A stretch of 37,296 nt of DNA from positions 1 through 37,296 of the forward strand of contig JAPLDU010000102.1 of NCBI GenBank assembly GCA_026391255.1, given 5' to 3'. The translations under genes were made by a program, and so were the position numbers. Below are positions 17,383 through 24,966 of this stretch, piece by piece. Under the pieces are notes generated by a model that saw nothing but the letters and a program-made list of their open reading frames with translations, made no database searches and was not told where the DNA came from. The first letter of the stretch is position 1. The number at the start of each line of letters is the position of its first letter. The stretch comes from Bacteroidia bacterium (lineage in GTDB: Bacteria; Bacteroidota; Bacteroidia; Bacteroidales; JAPLDU01).

Positions 17383-17958
17383 ATGAAAATCGAACCTATT
17401 CTACCGGGTAGTTATTATCACATATATAACCAAGGTGTTAACCGTGAAAATATTTTCTTTGAAGAAATGAATTATGGATATTTTCTAAAATTGTACGAAA
17501 AATACATTTCAACTATTGCAGATACTTATGCTTATTGCCTGATGCCAAATCATTTTCATTTGCTTGTTAAAATTAAAGATATTGATATTAAGTCACAGGA
17601 TTATCCTCAGGCAATACTCAGAATATCAAGTACCAATAGCCAGTTTTCCAAATTTTTCAACAGCTATGCAAAAAGTATCAATAAAAGTTACAACCGGACA
17701 GGCAGCCTGTTTATACACCCGTTTAAAAGAAAAAAGATCAATTCAGAAAAATATTTAATTCAATTGATAATTTACATTCATTTCAATCCGCAAAATCATG
17801 GTTTTGAGAATGATTTCAGAAATTACACATATTCATCTTATCATAAAATCGTAAGACAGGATAATACATTTATTGCTGGAGAAAAGGTACTCGAATGGTT
17901 TGATGGGATTGACAACTTTATTGACTGCCACCGGATTCAGAGACCCTTAAACCCTTAG
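17383..17958 (+). CDS. REP-associated tyrosine transposase (RAYT, Y1_Tnp family)
   Basis: This 191-residue protein has the IS200-like HUH fold. It opens GSYYHIYNQGVNRENIFFEE, carries the HUH motif in CLMPNHFHLLVKI (about 52-64), and has the family's IIYIHFNPQNHGF helix with the likely nucleophilic tyrosine near 128. Such proteins nick and rejoin single-stranded DNA at REP palindromes. Here palindromes with a shared CCCTTAGGG core lie on both sides, at 17329-17360 and 17957-18016. The last residues (RPLNP) and the stop are encoded by the right repeat, so gene and REP are physically fused. RAYTs are usually domesticated single-copy genes that seed REPs rather than mobile insertion sequences. 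Confidence 0.9.
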   Translation: MKIEPILPGSYYHIYNQGVNRENIFFEEMNYGYFLKLYEKYISTIADTYAYCLMPNHFHLLVKIKDIDIKSQDYPQAILRISSTNSQFSKFFNSYAKSINKSYNRTGSLFIHPFKRKKINSEKYLIQLIIYIHFNPQNHGFENDFRNYTYSSYHKIVRQDNTFIAGEKVLEWFDGIDNFIDCHRIQRPLNP

Positions 17959-18016
17959 ACCCTTAGGGATTTGCTAAATTTGAAATGAAAGATAATAAAG
18001 AAATCCCTAAGGGTCT
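17943..18016. repeat. right REP palindrome and octamer array of the RAYT
   Basis: ACCCTTAA/ACCCTTAG octamers (17943-17966) lead into AGACCCTTAGGGATTT (17957-17972). Its exact complement lies at 18001-18016, a 16-bp stem with a 28-nt loop. The array overlaps the end of the RAYT coding sequence. The left partner at 17329 has the same core. Confidence 0.85.
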
Positions 18017-18130
18017 TAACAATATTTTGAAACAACCAGCATCCCTAAAGTTAAATGAAATATTAATAACTGTTTTTTTATATTTTTACCCGGTGATTGA
18101 ATTATTTTCTATGGAGTAAATGTAGATGTT

Positions 18131-20101
18131 ATGAAAAAACAAAACCCATCAAAAAAAATTCAAAAAACACCCCATAATAGTAAGTCAGATTCTGAAATCA
18201 GAGCTGACCGGAGAAAATTGTTCATTTGGACAGGGGCTATCATGGTAATTGCTTTTATCTGTTTTATCCCCGCACTTAACAATGAGCTGGTGAATTGGGA
18301 TGATTACTCGTATATCCGCAATAATCCCGTGATCCGTTCACTTTCGGCAGATAACATTGCACATATTTTCAATACAAAAACATTCATTGTCGGAAATTAT
18401 CATCCATTGACCGTTCTGAGTTATGCGATTGAATATAAGCTAACGGGATTAAAGCCTTTTCTCTATCATTTTGACAACCTTATTCTGCACCTGTTTAATA
18501 TTGCTTTATTTGCCTGGATGATATGGCTGCTCACAAAAAAAATGAATGCGACTTTCATTTCCACCGCTCTGTTTGCCTTTCACCCAATGCGTGTTGAATC
18601 AGTGGTGTGGGCAGCAGAACGTAAAGATGTACTTTATACTTTCTTTTTCATTTTAGCCCTGATTTCATATATTTTTTATTCAGCAAAACCCGGACGCCAG
18701 ATTAAATTTTACATATGCTCTCTTTACTTCATGCTGTTATCGCTGTTAAGCAAGGGGCAGGCGGTGGTGCTGCCTCTTACCCTGTTTCTTATTGATTACT
18801 GGTACCAAAAGAAATTCAGCCTGAGAAGAATTCCTGACAAAATCCCATTTTTTATTCTGTCACTCCTGTTTGGTATAATAGCTATCCATGCTCAGGCATC
18901 ATCCCTTACAACACAGCGGCTGATATCACATCCGGTGGTCGACCGGATCATGTTTGCTTTTTATAATCTTTCTGCTTATCTCTACAAACTGGTGTTTCCT
19001 TATTTTCTTTCCTGCTATTACAGCTACCCTGCTTCAGGGCAGATGGGAATTATTTATGCAGGTGCAGGATTCTCAGTGATCCTGCTCGCTTTGATATTCC
19101 TGCGTTACAGAAAAAACTTCAGTGTAATGTTTGGTAGTTTATTTTATATTTTTACTATTATTATTGTTATACAACTTTTACCCGTTGGTAATGCAATAAT
19201 AGCCGACAGATATACATATATTCCATATATCGGGTTATTTTTTATCATCGGGATGCTTCTTGATAAGGTGATCTCTCAAAAATCAAAATGGCAAAAACCG
19301 GTCACCATGCTTCTGATCTTCCAGTTTCTCATTTTTGCCGGTACTTCAATGGCCCAGTCAATGTTCTGGAAAAATAATGAGACGCTCTGGAAACATGTGA
19401 TCAGTGTGAACCCCGGGGAAGGTTTGGCTTATAATAATCTTGCCGTTGATTATATTGATAAAAAGAATTATGATACTGCTGTCAGATTATTAATTAAAGG
19501 GAGCCGTTATAAAGAAAATTACCCTGAGATTTATCACATTTACAATAATCTTGGCGCTGCCTTTAACAATTTGGGAGATGATCCGAAAGCATTACAATAC
19601 TATGATACAGCGATCAGCATTGAACCGAGATTCCCTGACCCGCTGTTCAACCGGGGTCTGACTTATATGAAACTTGAAAAATATGATGAATCAATCACCG
19701 ATTTTACAAATCTCATTAACAGGATTGTTCCTAAAGAGGCTAAATGGTATTACAGCCGTGGAAATGCATATAAGAAAAAGAACCAATTTGATAACGCAAT
19801 AGCCGATTATAATATGGCTATTCAGTTAAATCCTTACTACTCCGAGGCTTATCTGAACATGGGAAATTTATATTATAATATTGGGGATCTGGATAAAGCC
19901 CTGTTTTACTATGACCTGTCTTTGAAATACTCAAATGGCAGTGGATTGACTTATCTTAACCGGTCGATTGTCTATTTACGGAAACAGGATTATCAGCATG
20001 CCCTTTCAGATGCTCAAACTGCCATCTCGCTGAAAGCAAACGTACCGCCCGATCTGCTCAGGGAAATTAAAGCCGGCCTTGCTGCTACTGGGAAAAAATA
20101 A
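18131..20101 (+). CDS. multi-pass membrane TPR protein resembling TMTC/PMT-type glycosyltransferases
   Basis: This 656-residue protein has about ten hydrophobic segments from about 33 to 415, then TPR repeats from about 430 to 640 (such as YNNLGAAFNNLGDDPKALQYYDTAI and AYLNMGNLYYNIGDLDKALFYYDLSL). The first loop carries NNELVNWDDYSYI, resembling the acidic first-loop motif of GT-C and PMT transferases, and FAFHPMRVESVVWAAERKDVLY is a signature of TMTC-like bacterial proteins. Animal TMTCs are O-mannosyltransferases with the same membrane-plus-TPR plan. In Bacteroidota the function is not settled; a part in O-glycosylation of exported proteins is inference. It stands alone, with REP-like DNA on both sides. 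Confidence 0.75.
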   Translation: MKKQNPSKKIQKTPHNSKSDSEIRADRRKLFIWTGAIMVIAFICFIPALNNELVNWDDYSYIRNNPVIRSLSADNIAHIFNTKTFIVGNYHPLTVLSYAIEYKLTGLKPFLYHFDNLILHLFNIALFAWMIWLLTKKMNATFISTALFAFHPMRVESVVWAAERKDVLYTFFFILALISYIFYSAKPGRQIKFYICSLYFMLLSLLSKGQAVVLPLTLFLIDYWYQKKFSLRRIPDKIPFFILSLLFGIIAIHAQASSLTTQRLISHPVVDRIMFAFYNLSAYLYKLVFPYFLSCYYSYPASGQMGIIYAGAGFSVILLALIFLRYRKNFSVMFGSLFYIFTIIIVIQLLPVGNAIIADRYTYIPYIGLFFIIGMLLDKVISQKSKWQKPVTMLLIFQFLIFAGTSMAQSMFWKNNETLWKHVISVNPGEGLAYNNLAVDYIDKKNYDTAVRLLIKGSRYKENYPEIYHIYNNLGAAFNNLGDDPKALQYYDTAISIEPRFPDPLFNRGLTYMKLEKYDESITDFTNLINRIVPKEAKWYYSRGNAYKKKNQFDNAIADYNMAIQLNPYYSEAYLNMGNLYYNIGDLDKALFYYDLSLKYSNGSGLTYLNRSIVYLRKQDYQHALSDAQTAISLKANVPPDLLREIKAGLAATGKK

Positions 20102-20149
20102 AATGAAATTTAATCAATCTCTTTGCGAATAATTTGTAATCTTTTCTGA

Positions 20150-20445
20150 TTTTCAGGGCTAAAGCCCGTCTTGTCCGATGGATCATGTTCCCCGGCATGA
20201 ATGCCGGGGTTATTAGAAAAGAACGTAATGGGCAAGTATAATAACCCCGGGCTTCAGACCATCTCTTTATATTTCAGTAGATCGATATTTCTTTATCTGT
20301 CAGATAATTGATTTGGTTATAAGTCCAAAGGACTTAAAGCTGAATAGCCCTGGGCAAAACCCGGGGTGATATGAACCCTCCCTTTAGTTTTCCGGCTTCG
20401 CATGATTGATTTTGTTTTGAAACTACCAGCTTTCAGCGAAGCCGG
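20150..20445. repeat. cluster of REP-like palindromes
   Basis: GGGCTAAAGCCC (20156-20167) and the perfect palindrome CCCCGGCATGAATGCCGGGG (20190-20209), followed by AACCCCGGGCTTCAG, repeat the nested plan of the element at 7021. Further on are AAGTCCAAAGGACTT (20322-20336), GCCCTGGGC/CCCGGGG words near 20346-20366, and a 10-bp inverted pair CCGGCTTCGC (20392-20401) / GCGAAGCCGG (20436-20445). The last arm abuts the truncated HTH gene. Confidence 0.65.
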
Positions 20446-20448
20446 TGC

Positions 20449-20676
20449 ATTAGGCACCAAATTGTTGGAGAAGAGATAAAACAAGCCCGCAAGGAACGTA
20501 ACCTGACTCAGGAAGAACTCGGACGACTTGTCGGTGTTCAGAAGGCACAAATATCCAAGATTGAAAACAGCCTGACTGACGCAAGATTTGAAACAATTAT
20601 CAAAGTATTTAAAGCATCGAACGCAAAGATGAGCTTTAACGTTGAGCTCCTTAATCAAAAGGTCAACCTCGCCTGA
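20449..20676 (+). pseudogene. beheaded XRE/HigA-like antitoxin remnant
   Basis: From about 20455 one frame reads HQIVGEEIKQARKERNLTQ, then EELGRLVGVQKAQISKIEN and an FETIIKVFKASNAKMSFNVE tail, ending at TGA (20674-20676). This is a full helix-turn-helix of the XRE class with the C-terminal tail of HigA-like antitoxins. The N-terminal ~30-35 residues are missing. Upstream the frame hits a stop at 20409 with no ATG, and the REP-like palindrome arm CCGGCTTCGC/GCGAAGCCGG ends 3 bp before the homology. No toxin gene lies next to it. It is probably a relic cut by a repeat insertion or deletion. The 188 bp after it show no gene. Confidence 0.7.
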
Positions 20677-20864
20677 TAAAACAGAAAACCAGCCTGTAAT
20701 TGACCGGGTAGCCTAGGATCAATATTTGTCATGCTGATCAAGCACCACACGGGTAAACAAAAATTAAATCGTTGCAATCCTGAACCAATGGACATATTCT
20801 TGATGGAAGGAGAATGATGGGAATGATTATTTTTTTCATTTTTAAGATCATTTTCATAATAATA

Positions 20865-21599
20865 TTAGATAATACTATTAATTCCATTTTGACATTCAAA
20901 TAATTTATCTTGAAAATATGGCAATGAATATACCAAAGGATTTTCAATATTGTATATTACTGAAGGATTAATCATATCATTAATATTTGGATATCTTGAA
21001 TTTATAGCATGTTTACTAAATAGACCATCCAGAAAGAAAAGTACTACAACAGATTTAATATAACCGGGCAGTATCATATTAAATTCCTGTAATTTATTAT
21101 TTAATGATTCATTAAATTCTTTGTTATCAACACATATCCTAAAAATGCTTAAATTTGGGTTGTTTGGATAAAATTTATCTAAAAAATCAATTAAGTTATT
21201 AATATTTGGGAAGTTAATAGGTACATCTTGATACGATATATTAAGATTTTCAATTTGATTAATGACAGTTAATATTATTTCATATGGATTTTCTTGTGAA
21301 AAAAAATTTTGTATTGTAATATATTCTTTATCAATATTCAAATTATTTGCATTAGGAAATATCTGACAATATAATTCAATACTTTTTCTAAAAATCTTTA
21401 TAGTTTTATGTCCAATTTTACTATTTGACAAATCTTCTTTTTTAATAAAATTAGAAGATAAACCAATAAATTTAACTAATTTTTCGATTGCCTGCTGAAA
21501 ATAAAAAATTGCTTGGGGAAATAATTTATTCTCAAATAGTAATTTAGATGATTGTAAGTCATAGCTTGAAATATCTAACAATACTTGATATTCTTTCAT
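20865..21599 (-). CDS. HEPN-like protein of the methyltransferase operon
   Basis: This 244-residue protein has an N-terminal region of HEPN type (about 5-45): DLQSSKLLFENKLFPQA then FYFQQAIEKLVKFIGL, the helix pair with the QQAxEKLxK signature. I do not see the Rx4-6H RNase motif of toxic HEPN proteins, so it may be a degenerate or binding-type HEPN. The rest is helical with no recognised domain. It is far richer in A and T than the genes around it (Asn, Ile, Lys, Phe dominate), a sign of transfer. It begins 34 bp after the methyltransferase-nuclease stop and is probably the last gene of that operon. HEPN proteins are frequent in abortive infection and toxin systems; a defence role is inference. 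Confidence 0.65.
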   Translation of the reverse strand: MKEYQVLLDISSYDLQSSKLLFENKLFPQAIFYFQQAIEKLVKFIGLSSNFIKKEDLSNSKIGHKTIKIFRKSIELYCQIFPNANNLNIDKEYITIQNFFSQENPYEIILTVINQIENLNISYQDVPINFPNINNLIDFLDKFYPNNPNLSIFRICVDNKEFNESLNNKLQEFNMILPGYIKSVVVLFFLDGLFSKHAINSRYPNINDMINPSVIYNIENPLVYSLPYFQDKLFECQNGINSII

Positions 21600-21633
21600 A
21601 GAATTAATTGCTATGTAACTAAAAAATAGAAAA

Positions 21634-23262
21634 TTATTCCTTTATAACTCCGCCATTGACCTTCAATTTAATTATCTCCAAGCTATCCAATCCTTCGTTA
21701 TCCACCACTTTCACTGCTACCTGGTAAGTACCTGCTTTAAACTGTTCGGTTTGTTTACCATGTTTATCTATTAATACTTGCGGTTTAAATCCTTTTTCTG
21801 CGTTATAGTTAAAATCCCAGGCATAAAATTCAATACTGTTTTCTGATCTGGCAGTAGCTGTAAATTCTATAATACGATTATTCTTTGCATCAAGTCCACA
21901 ATCGGCAAACTGCAATGTAAGAACCGGTTTATTGGATACGGGAACAATCTCATCAACCCTTACCAGTTTGATAATAACGTTTTCTCTGTTATGAAGCCTG
22001 GCAACTTCTTCAATGGCCCCATGTCCAAAACTGAATGCAATCACAAAGCCGACCGGTCGCCCAGATTCCCTGTTCTGATCATACTTTGGTTTATCGAACC
22101 TTTGTACCGACGAGAAGAAATTATCAATCACATTCCGGCCAACATTATCAGATCGTTTTACCTGAATAGGTGTTCCATCCTGGGTTTTGCCATCAATGCC
22201 AAAATCACCCTTTTGCTTCAAATTTGCTGATCCGCCAAACTGAACAACAATCCATGTTTCAAACTTAAATGCATTTTCATACCTGAGTTTGTCATAATCA
22301 TATTTATGAAGCTGAACAATAAATGGTTTGGAAAATAAATCCTGCTGATTTTGCAAACGCATTTCGCTTACTTTGATGGCTTGTACTGATTGATCAATAC
22401 CAATCCATTGACGATTTAATTTATCAGCAACTGAAATGGTAGTGCCTCCTCCAACAAATGGGTCTAAAATAATATCTACTTCGTCACTTGCGCACTTTAT
22501 GATTCTATCAAGTAGCGACATAGGCTTTTGAGTTGGATATCCAATTCTTTCAAAATTACCAGGTCTAGTAGCGATTTGTCCAATATCGTCCCAAACATTA
22601 TCAATTAGTACACCTACCTCTACATCTAAATATTTTTTATATCTAGGATATTGTAAACCGTATTCTTCCCTGATCTCTCCTGATTCTCTTAGTATTAATA
22701 ATCTTTCATTTGAAACTGTTTTTAATGGAACCCACATATATTTTCCCTTTTCATCTATCTTATCGTACCGCTTTAAAGCACCTTCATTAAGTGGCCTTGT
22801 TATCTTATTAAAACAATAATGTGCAGATTTAGAATACCAAAAGATTGAATCAGTATTAATTGGAAATTTCTTTGAAATTGATTTACTACTTCCTGAATTA
22901 AAAGTTCTTTTCCAGATTATTTCTGAAAGCAATCTGTCATATCCAAATATTTTATCTAAAATCTCGACTCTTATATATGCATTTGCATGCCAATCGCAAT
23001 GTAAAAATATACTTCCAGTTGGTCTAAGCACCCGGTGCATTTCAGCAACTCGCTCCTTAAGCCAACCAATATAATGATCAATGCCACCCGACCAACGATC
23101 CTGGAAACTACGAATTTCGCCTTCGTCTCCCCAGATAACTTCATAATTACGGTTTGAAAAAAATGGAGGATCAAGGTAAACCAAGTCTACTGATTCGCTT
23201 TCAATGCTGCGAAGTACTTCGAGATTGTCGCCAAGAATGAGTTTGTTTATGAAATCAGACAT
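21634..23262 (-). CDS. DNA methyltransferase fused to Mrr-like nuclease and PKD-like domain
   Basis: This 542-residue fusion starts with a beta-class N4/N6 methyltransferase (N6_N4_Mtase family): catalytic DPPF at 31-34 precedes the SAM-binding DPFVGGGTT at 267-275, and GYPTQKP at 241-247 is the usual lead-in. Residues about 330-430 form a PD-(D/E)xK-like nuclease of Mrr type: E335, GDFGIDG (352-358, D357) and PIQVKRS (365-371, Q367-x-K369). Residues about 445-537 resemble a PKD beta-sandwich (YAWDFNYN, then FKAGTYQVAVKVVDNEGLDS). It thus joins modification and cleavage in one chain, as in single-protein restriction-modification enzymes, with no separate specificity subunit visible. A PKD domain is usually extracellular, so its presence here is odd; it may serve as a binding or assembly arm. 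It follows the one-TM protein by 29 bp and precedes the HEPN-like gene. Confidence 0.82.
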   Translation of the reverse strand: MSDFINKLILGDNLEVLRSIESESVDLVYLDPPFFSNRNYEVIWGDEGEIRSFQDRWSGGIDHYIGWLKERVAEMHRVLRPTGSIFLHCDWHANAYIRVEILDKIFGYDRLLSEIIWKRTFNSGSSKSISKKFPINTDSIFWYSKSAHYCFNKITRPLNEGALKRYDKIDEKGKYMWVPLKTVSNERLLILRESGEIREEYGLQYPRYKKYLDVEVGVLIDNVWDDIGQIATRPGNFERIGYPTQKPMSLLDRIIKCASDEVDIILDPFVGGGTTISVADKLNRQWIGIDQSVQAIKVSEMRLQNQQDLFSKPFIVQLHKYDYDKLRYENAFKFETWIVVQFGGSANLKQKGDFGIDGKTQDGTPIQVKRSDNVGRNVIDNFFSSVQRFDKPKYDQNRESGRPVGFVIAFSFGHGAIEEVARLHNRENVIIKLVRVDEIVPVSNKPVLTLQFADCGLDAKNNRIIEFTATARSENSIEFYAWDFNYNAEKGFKPQVLIDKHGKQTEQFKAGTYQVAVKVVDNEGLDSLEIIKLKVNGGVIKE

Positions 23263-23291
23263 ATTATTTATTAATAAAGGAATTAATCAAC

Positions 23292-23711
23292 TTACTTTTT
23301 ATGAATTGTATAAGGAACAGGGTTAATTTTATTATTAGGATCAAAAGTAGCTTCAATAAATATCAATTTATCAAACTTATTTAATACGATTCTTTGAAAT
23401 CCCCATCTTAAATCATTCATATGTACATATTTAAAAATTCCACTAAAAATATATGGACTTGATAACTCAACATAATATTCTCCATGCCATTTAGATTCTG
23501 TTTTTTTGTTTATTATGATCTTATGATTTGATGAAAATAAATTATCACAAAAAGAATAATTCAAAGTATAATTAGCTTTATCATTACCAGTCTCAACATA
23601 GTCACCATTAAATTCGTATAATAAGCGCCAAAGCCTAATTTTATATTGAATTATATTAAGAAAAATTACAACCAATGACGCAATTATTCCAATTGTCAAA
23701 TCTTTGCACAT
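23292..23711 (-). CDS. small one-TM, beta-rich protein of the methyltransferase operon
   Basis: This 139-residue protein has one N-terminal membrane segment (LTIGIIASLVVIFLNII, about 5-21), a short basic stretch, and then about 110 residues of alternating hydrophobic strands (YEFNGDYVETG, WHGEYYVELSS, WGFQRIVLNKFDKLIFIEA). I do not recognise a family. The TM-plus-beta-sandwich outline recalls small membrane effectors of defence systems, but this is only a shape. It heads the probable operon with the methyltransferase-nuclease (29-bp gap) and the HEPN-like gene, and has its own -7 box upstream. Confidence 0.6.
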   Translation of the reverse strand: MCKDLTIGIIASLVVIFLNIIQYKIRLWRLLYEFNGDYVETGNDKANYTLNYSFCDNLFSSNHKIIINKKTESKWHGEYYVELSSPYIFSGIFKYVHMNDLRWGFQRIVLNKFDKLIFIEATFDPNNKINPVPYTIHKK

Positions 23712-23737
23712 AACAAATAAATTAATAAGTTATGAAA

Positions 23738-23745
23738 CAAAGGTA
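23738..23745 (-). promoter_or_regulatory. -7 box before the one-TM protein operon
   Basis: The minus strand reads TACCTTTG, a perfect TAnnTTTG match 26 bp before the start at 23711. The -33 TTTG is not at the usual distance. Confidence 0.4.
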
Positions 23746-23803
23746 AGAAAAATTTGTGCCAAAGAAAAAAGCAGGCAGATTGGAATGATAAGCGGGGAGA
23801 AAA

Positions 23804-24343
23804 TTATTTATGTCCGTGTTTTTTTTTAAGTCTTTCATATTCTCTTCGTTCACCACGAGATAGGGGTTGTTGATTTGGTGAAACATAATTATCTGCCGGA
23901 ACAACAAAATCAATTTTTTGAATTGACGGTTGCCGGAATGTCATGGTTGTTTTTCCCTCAAAATTAGATATAGCAAAATCGCCCTGGGATATAATATCCA
24001 TGCCAAGCAGCATTTCCGTTGAATGGTCGTCCGTAAGATCATCGCACTCAGTAACTCTTAAATTAAAGGAAATATTATTGTTATTAAGAATGACTTTGAC
24101 AGCATATACATTCCTGGTTTGAATTCCATGAACCCCCTTTACGTCCATCTTACCTATTGGTGGTAAATTTAATGATTCAGCCAATAATTTTGTGATTGCA
24201 GAACCAGTTGCCCCTGTATCCCAAAGTGCATTACTCTTACATTTTGCGCCGGTAAACAGGTTTTCAATTTCAACAGGGGAATAAATTACCCTTACAATGC
24301 CATTGGCATAAACCGATAATGAATTTACGGTTACCTGTGACAT
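23804..24343 (-). CDS. retropepsin-like aspartic protease
   Basis: This 179-residue protein carries the active-site motif WDTGATGSAIT (D42-T43-G44) and the matching MLLGMDIISQGDF strand (111-123), the hallmarks of a single-lobe retropepsin-like protease that works as a homodimer. There is no signal peptide or membrane segment, so it acts in the cytoplasm. The C-terminus ends in a very basic tail (about 163-179). The start codon lies 3 bp after the stop of the DUF5678-like gene, so the two are translated together. The substrate is unknown; the tail might target nucleic acid or an acidic partner. Confidence 0.85.
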   Translation of the reverse strand: MSQVTVNSLSVYANGIVRVIYSPVEIENLFTGAKCKSNALWDTGATGSAITKLLAESLNLPPIGKMDVKGVHGIQTRNVYAVKVILNNNNISFNLRVTECDDLTDDHSTEMLLGMDIISQGDFAISNFEGKTTMTFRQPSIQKIDFVVPADNYVSPNQQPLSRGERREYERLKKKHGHK

Positions 24344-24346
24344 CGG

Positions 24347-24583
24347 TTAAGCAAATACCGCACGGGTATGAAATGTCTGTGTAAAATTATCTTCACCAGG
24401 CTGACATTCCTGAATTAAAAATGTGCCAGGTTGATATTTTTTCATTGAATCATATAAAGCTTCATCGAAAGTACTGAATACCCCTACAATATTTTCTCCA
24501 ATAATTACAAGATGTTTGCCCTTGTACTTTTCAACAAGCATATCCTGGTGATCAACATAATATTTAAATTCTTTTTCGAGCAT
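24347..24583 (-). CDS. DUF5678-like small protein, partner of the retropepsin
   Basis: This 78-residue protein reads FKYYVDHQDMLVEKYKGK, then HLVIIGENIVGVFSTFDEALYDSM and PGTFLIQECQPGE. A GK-[hydrophobic strand]-VGVFSTFDEAL core of this kind is seen in DUF5678-type proteins, which I recall often lie next to retropepsin-like proteases in bacteria and archaea. No catalytic residues stand out. It is the first gene of a two-gene unit. The fixed pairing suggests a regulator, inhibitor or substrate of the protease. Confidence 0.65.
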   Translation of the reverse strand: MLEKEFKYYVDHQDMLVEKYKGKHLVIIGENIVGVFSTFDEALYDSMKKYQPGTFLIQECQPGEDNFTQTFHTRAVFA

Positions 24584-24608
24584 AAAATTATCCTTTCAAA
24601 ATAATTAA

Positions 24609-24616
24609 CAAAGATA
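24609..24616 (-). promoter_or_regulatory. -7 box before the DUF5678-retropepsin pair
   Basis: The minus strand reads TATCTTTG, a perfect TAnnTTTG match 25 bp before the start at 24583. No TTTG 19 bp upstream is present. Confidence 0.45.
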
Positions 24617-24750
24617 TGGTAAAAATGTTGTATTCAGTAATTAACAATGTTAATAAACATCAAAACATTTTCATATATTCTTTAATTCTTATCCATCCAG
24701 CCTGTATTTTGTCGAGGTTATCAGTAATACTTGATACATTTCACATTTTT

Positions 24751-24966
24751 AGTACTTTATTTCTGGAATCTTGCCGAATATTGGCAAAATATTCAAAAAA
24801 AACAAAAAACAAATCACAAAATACAAATAATTAACAATTTCAAAATTTCAAATACGAAATGCATACGCCAGTTTTGAATTTGTCATTTTTTTGATTGAAA
24901 TTTATTTGATATTTGTATTTTGAGATTTGTGATTTTTTGTTTGGTTCTGGCTTGTCCAGGTTAGGG
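24751..24966 (-). repeat. dispersed palindromic 3' element, copy 4
   Basis: About 216 bp, from AGTACTTTATTTC to CCAGGTTAGGG, same orientation as the others. Its right end touches the stop codon (24967-24969) of the T9SS protein gene. It is closest to copy 2 in sequence: CAATTTCAAAATTTCAAAT and CCAGTTTTGAATTTGTCATT run nearly unchanged. Confidence 0.88.

Noticed and set aside
17383-17958. The RAYT as an active insertion sequence
   Set aside because: No IS200-type ends or target duplication are visible and no second copy is in the window; flanking REPs and single copy fit a domesticated RAYT.
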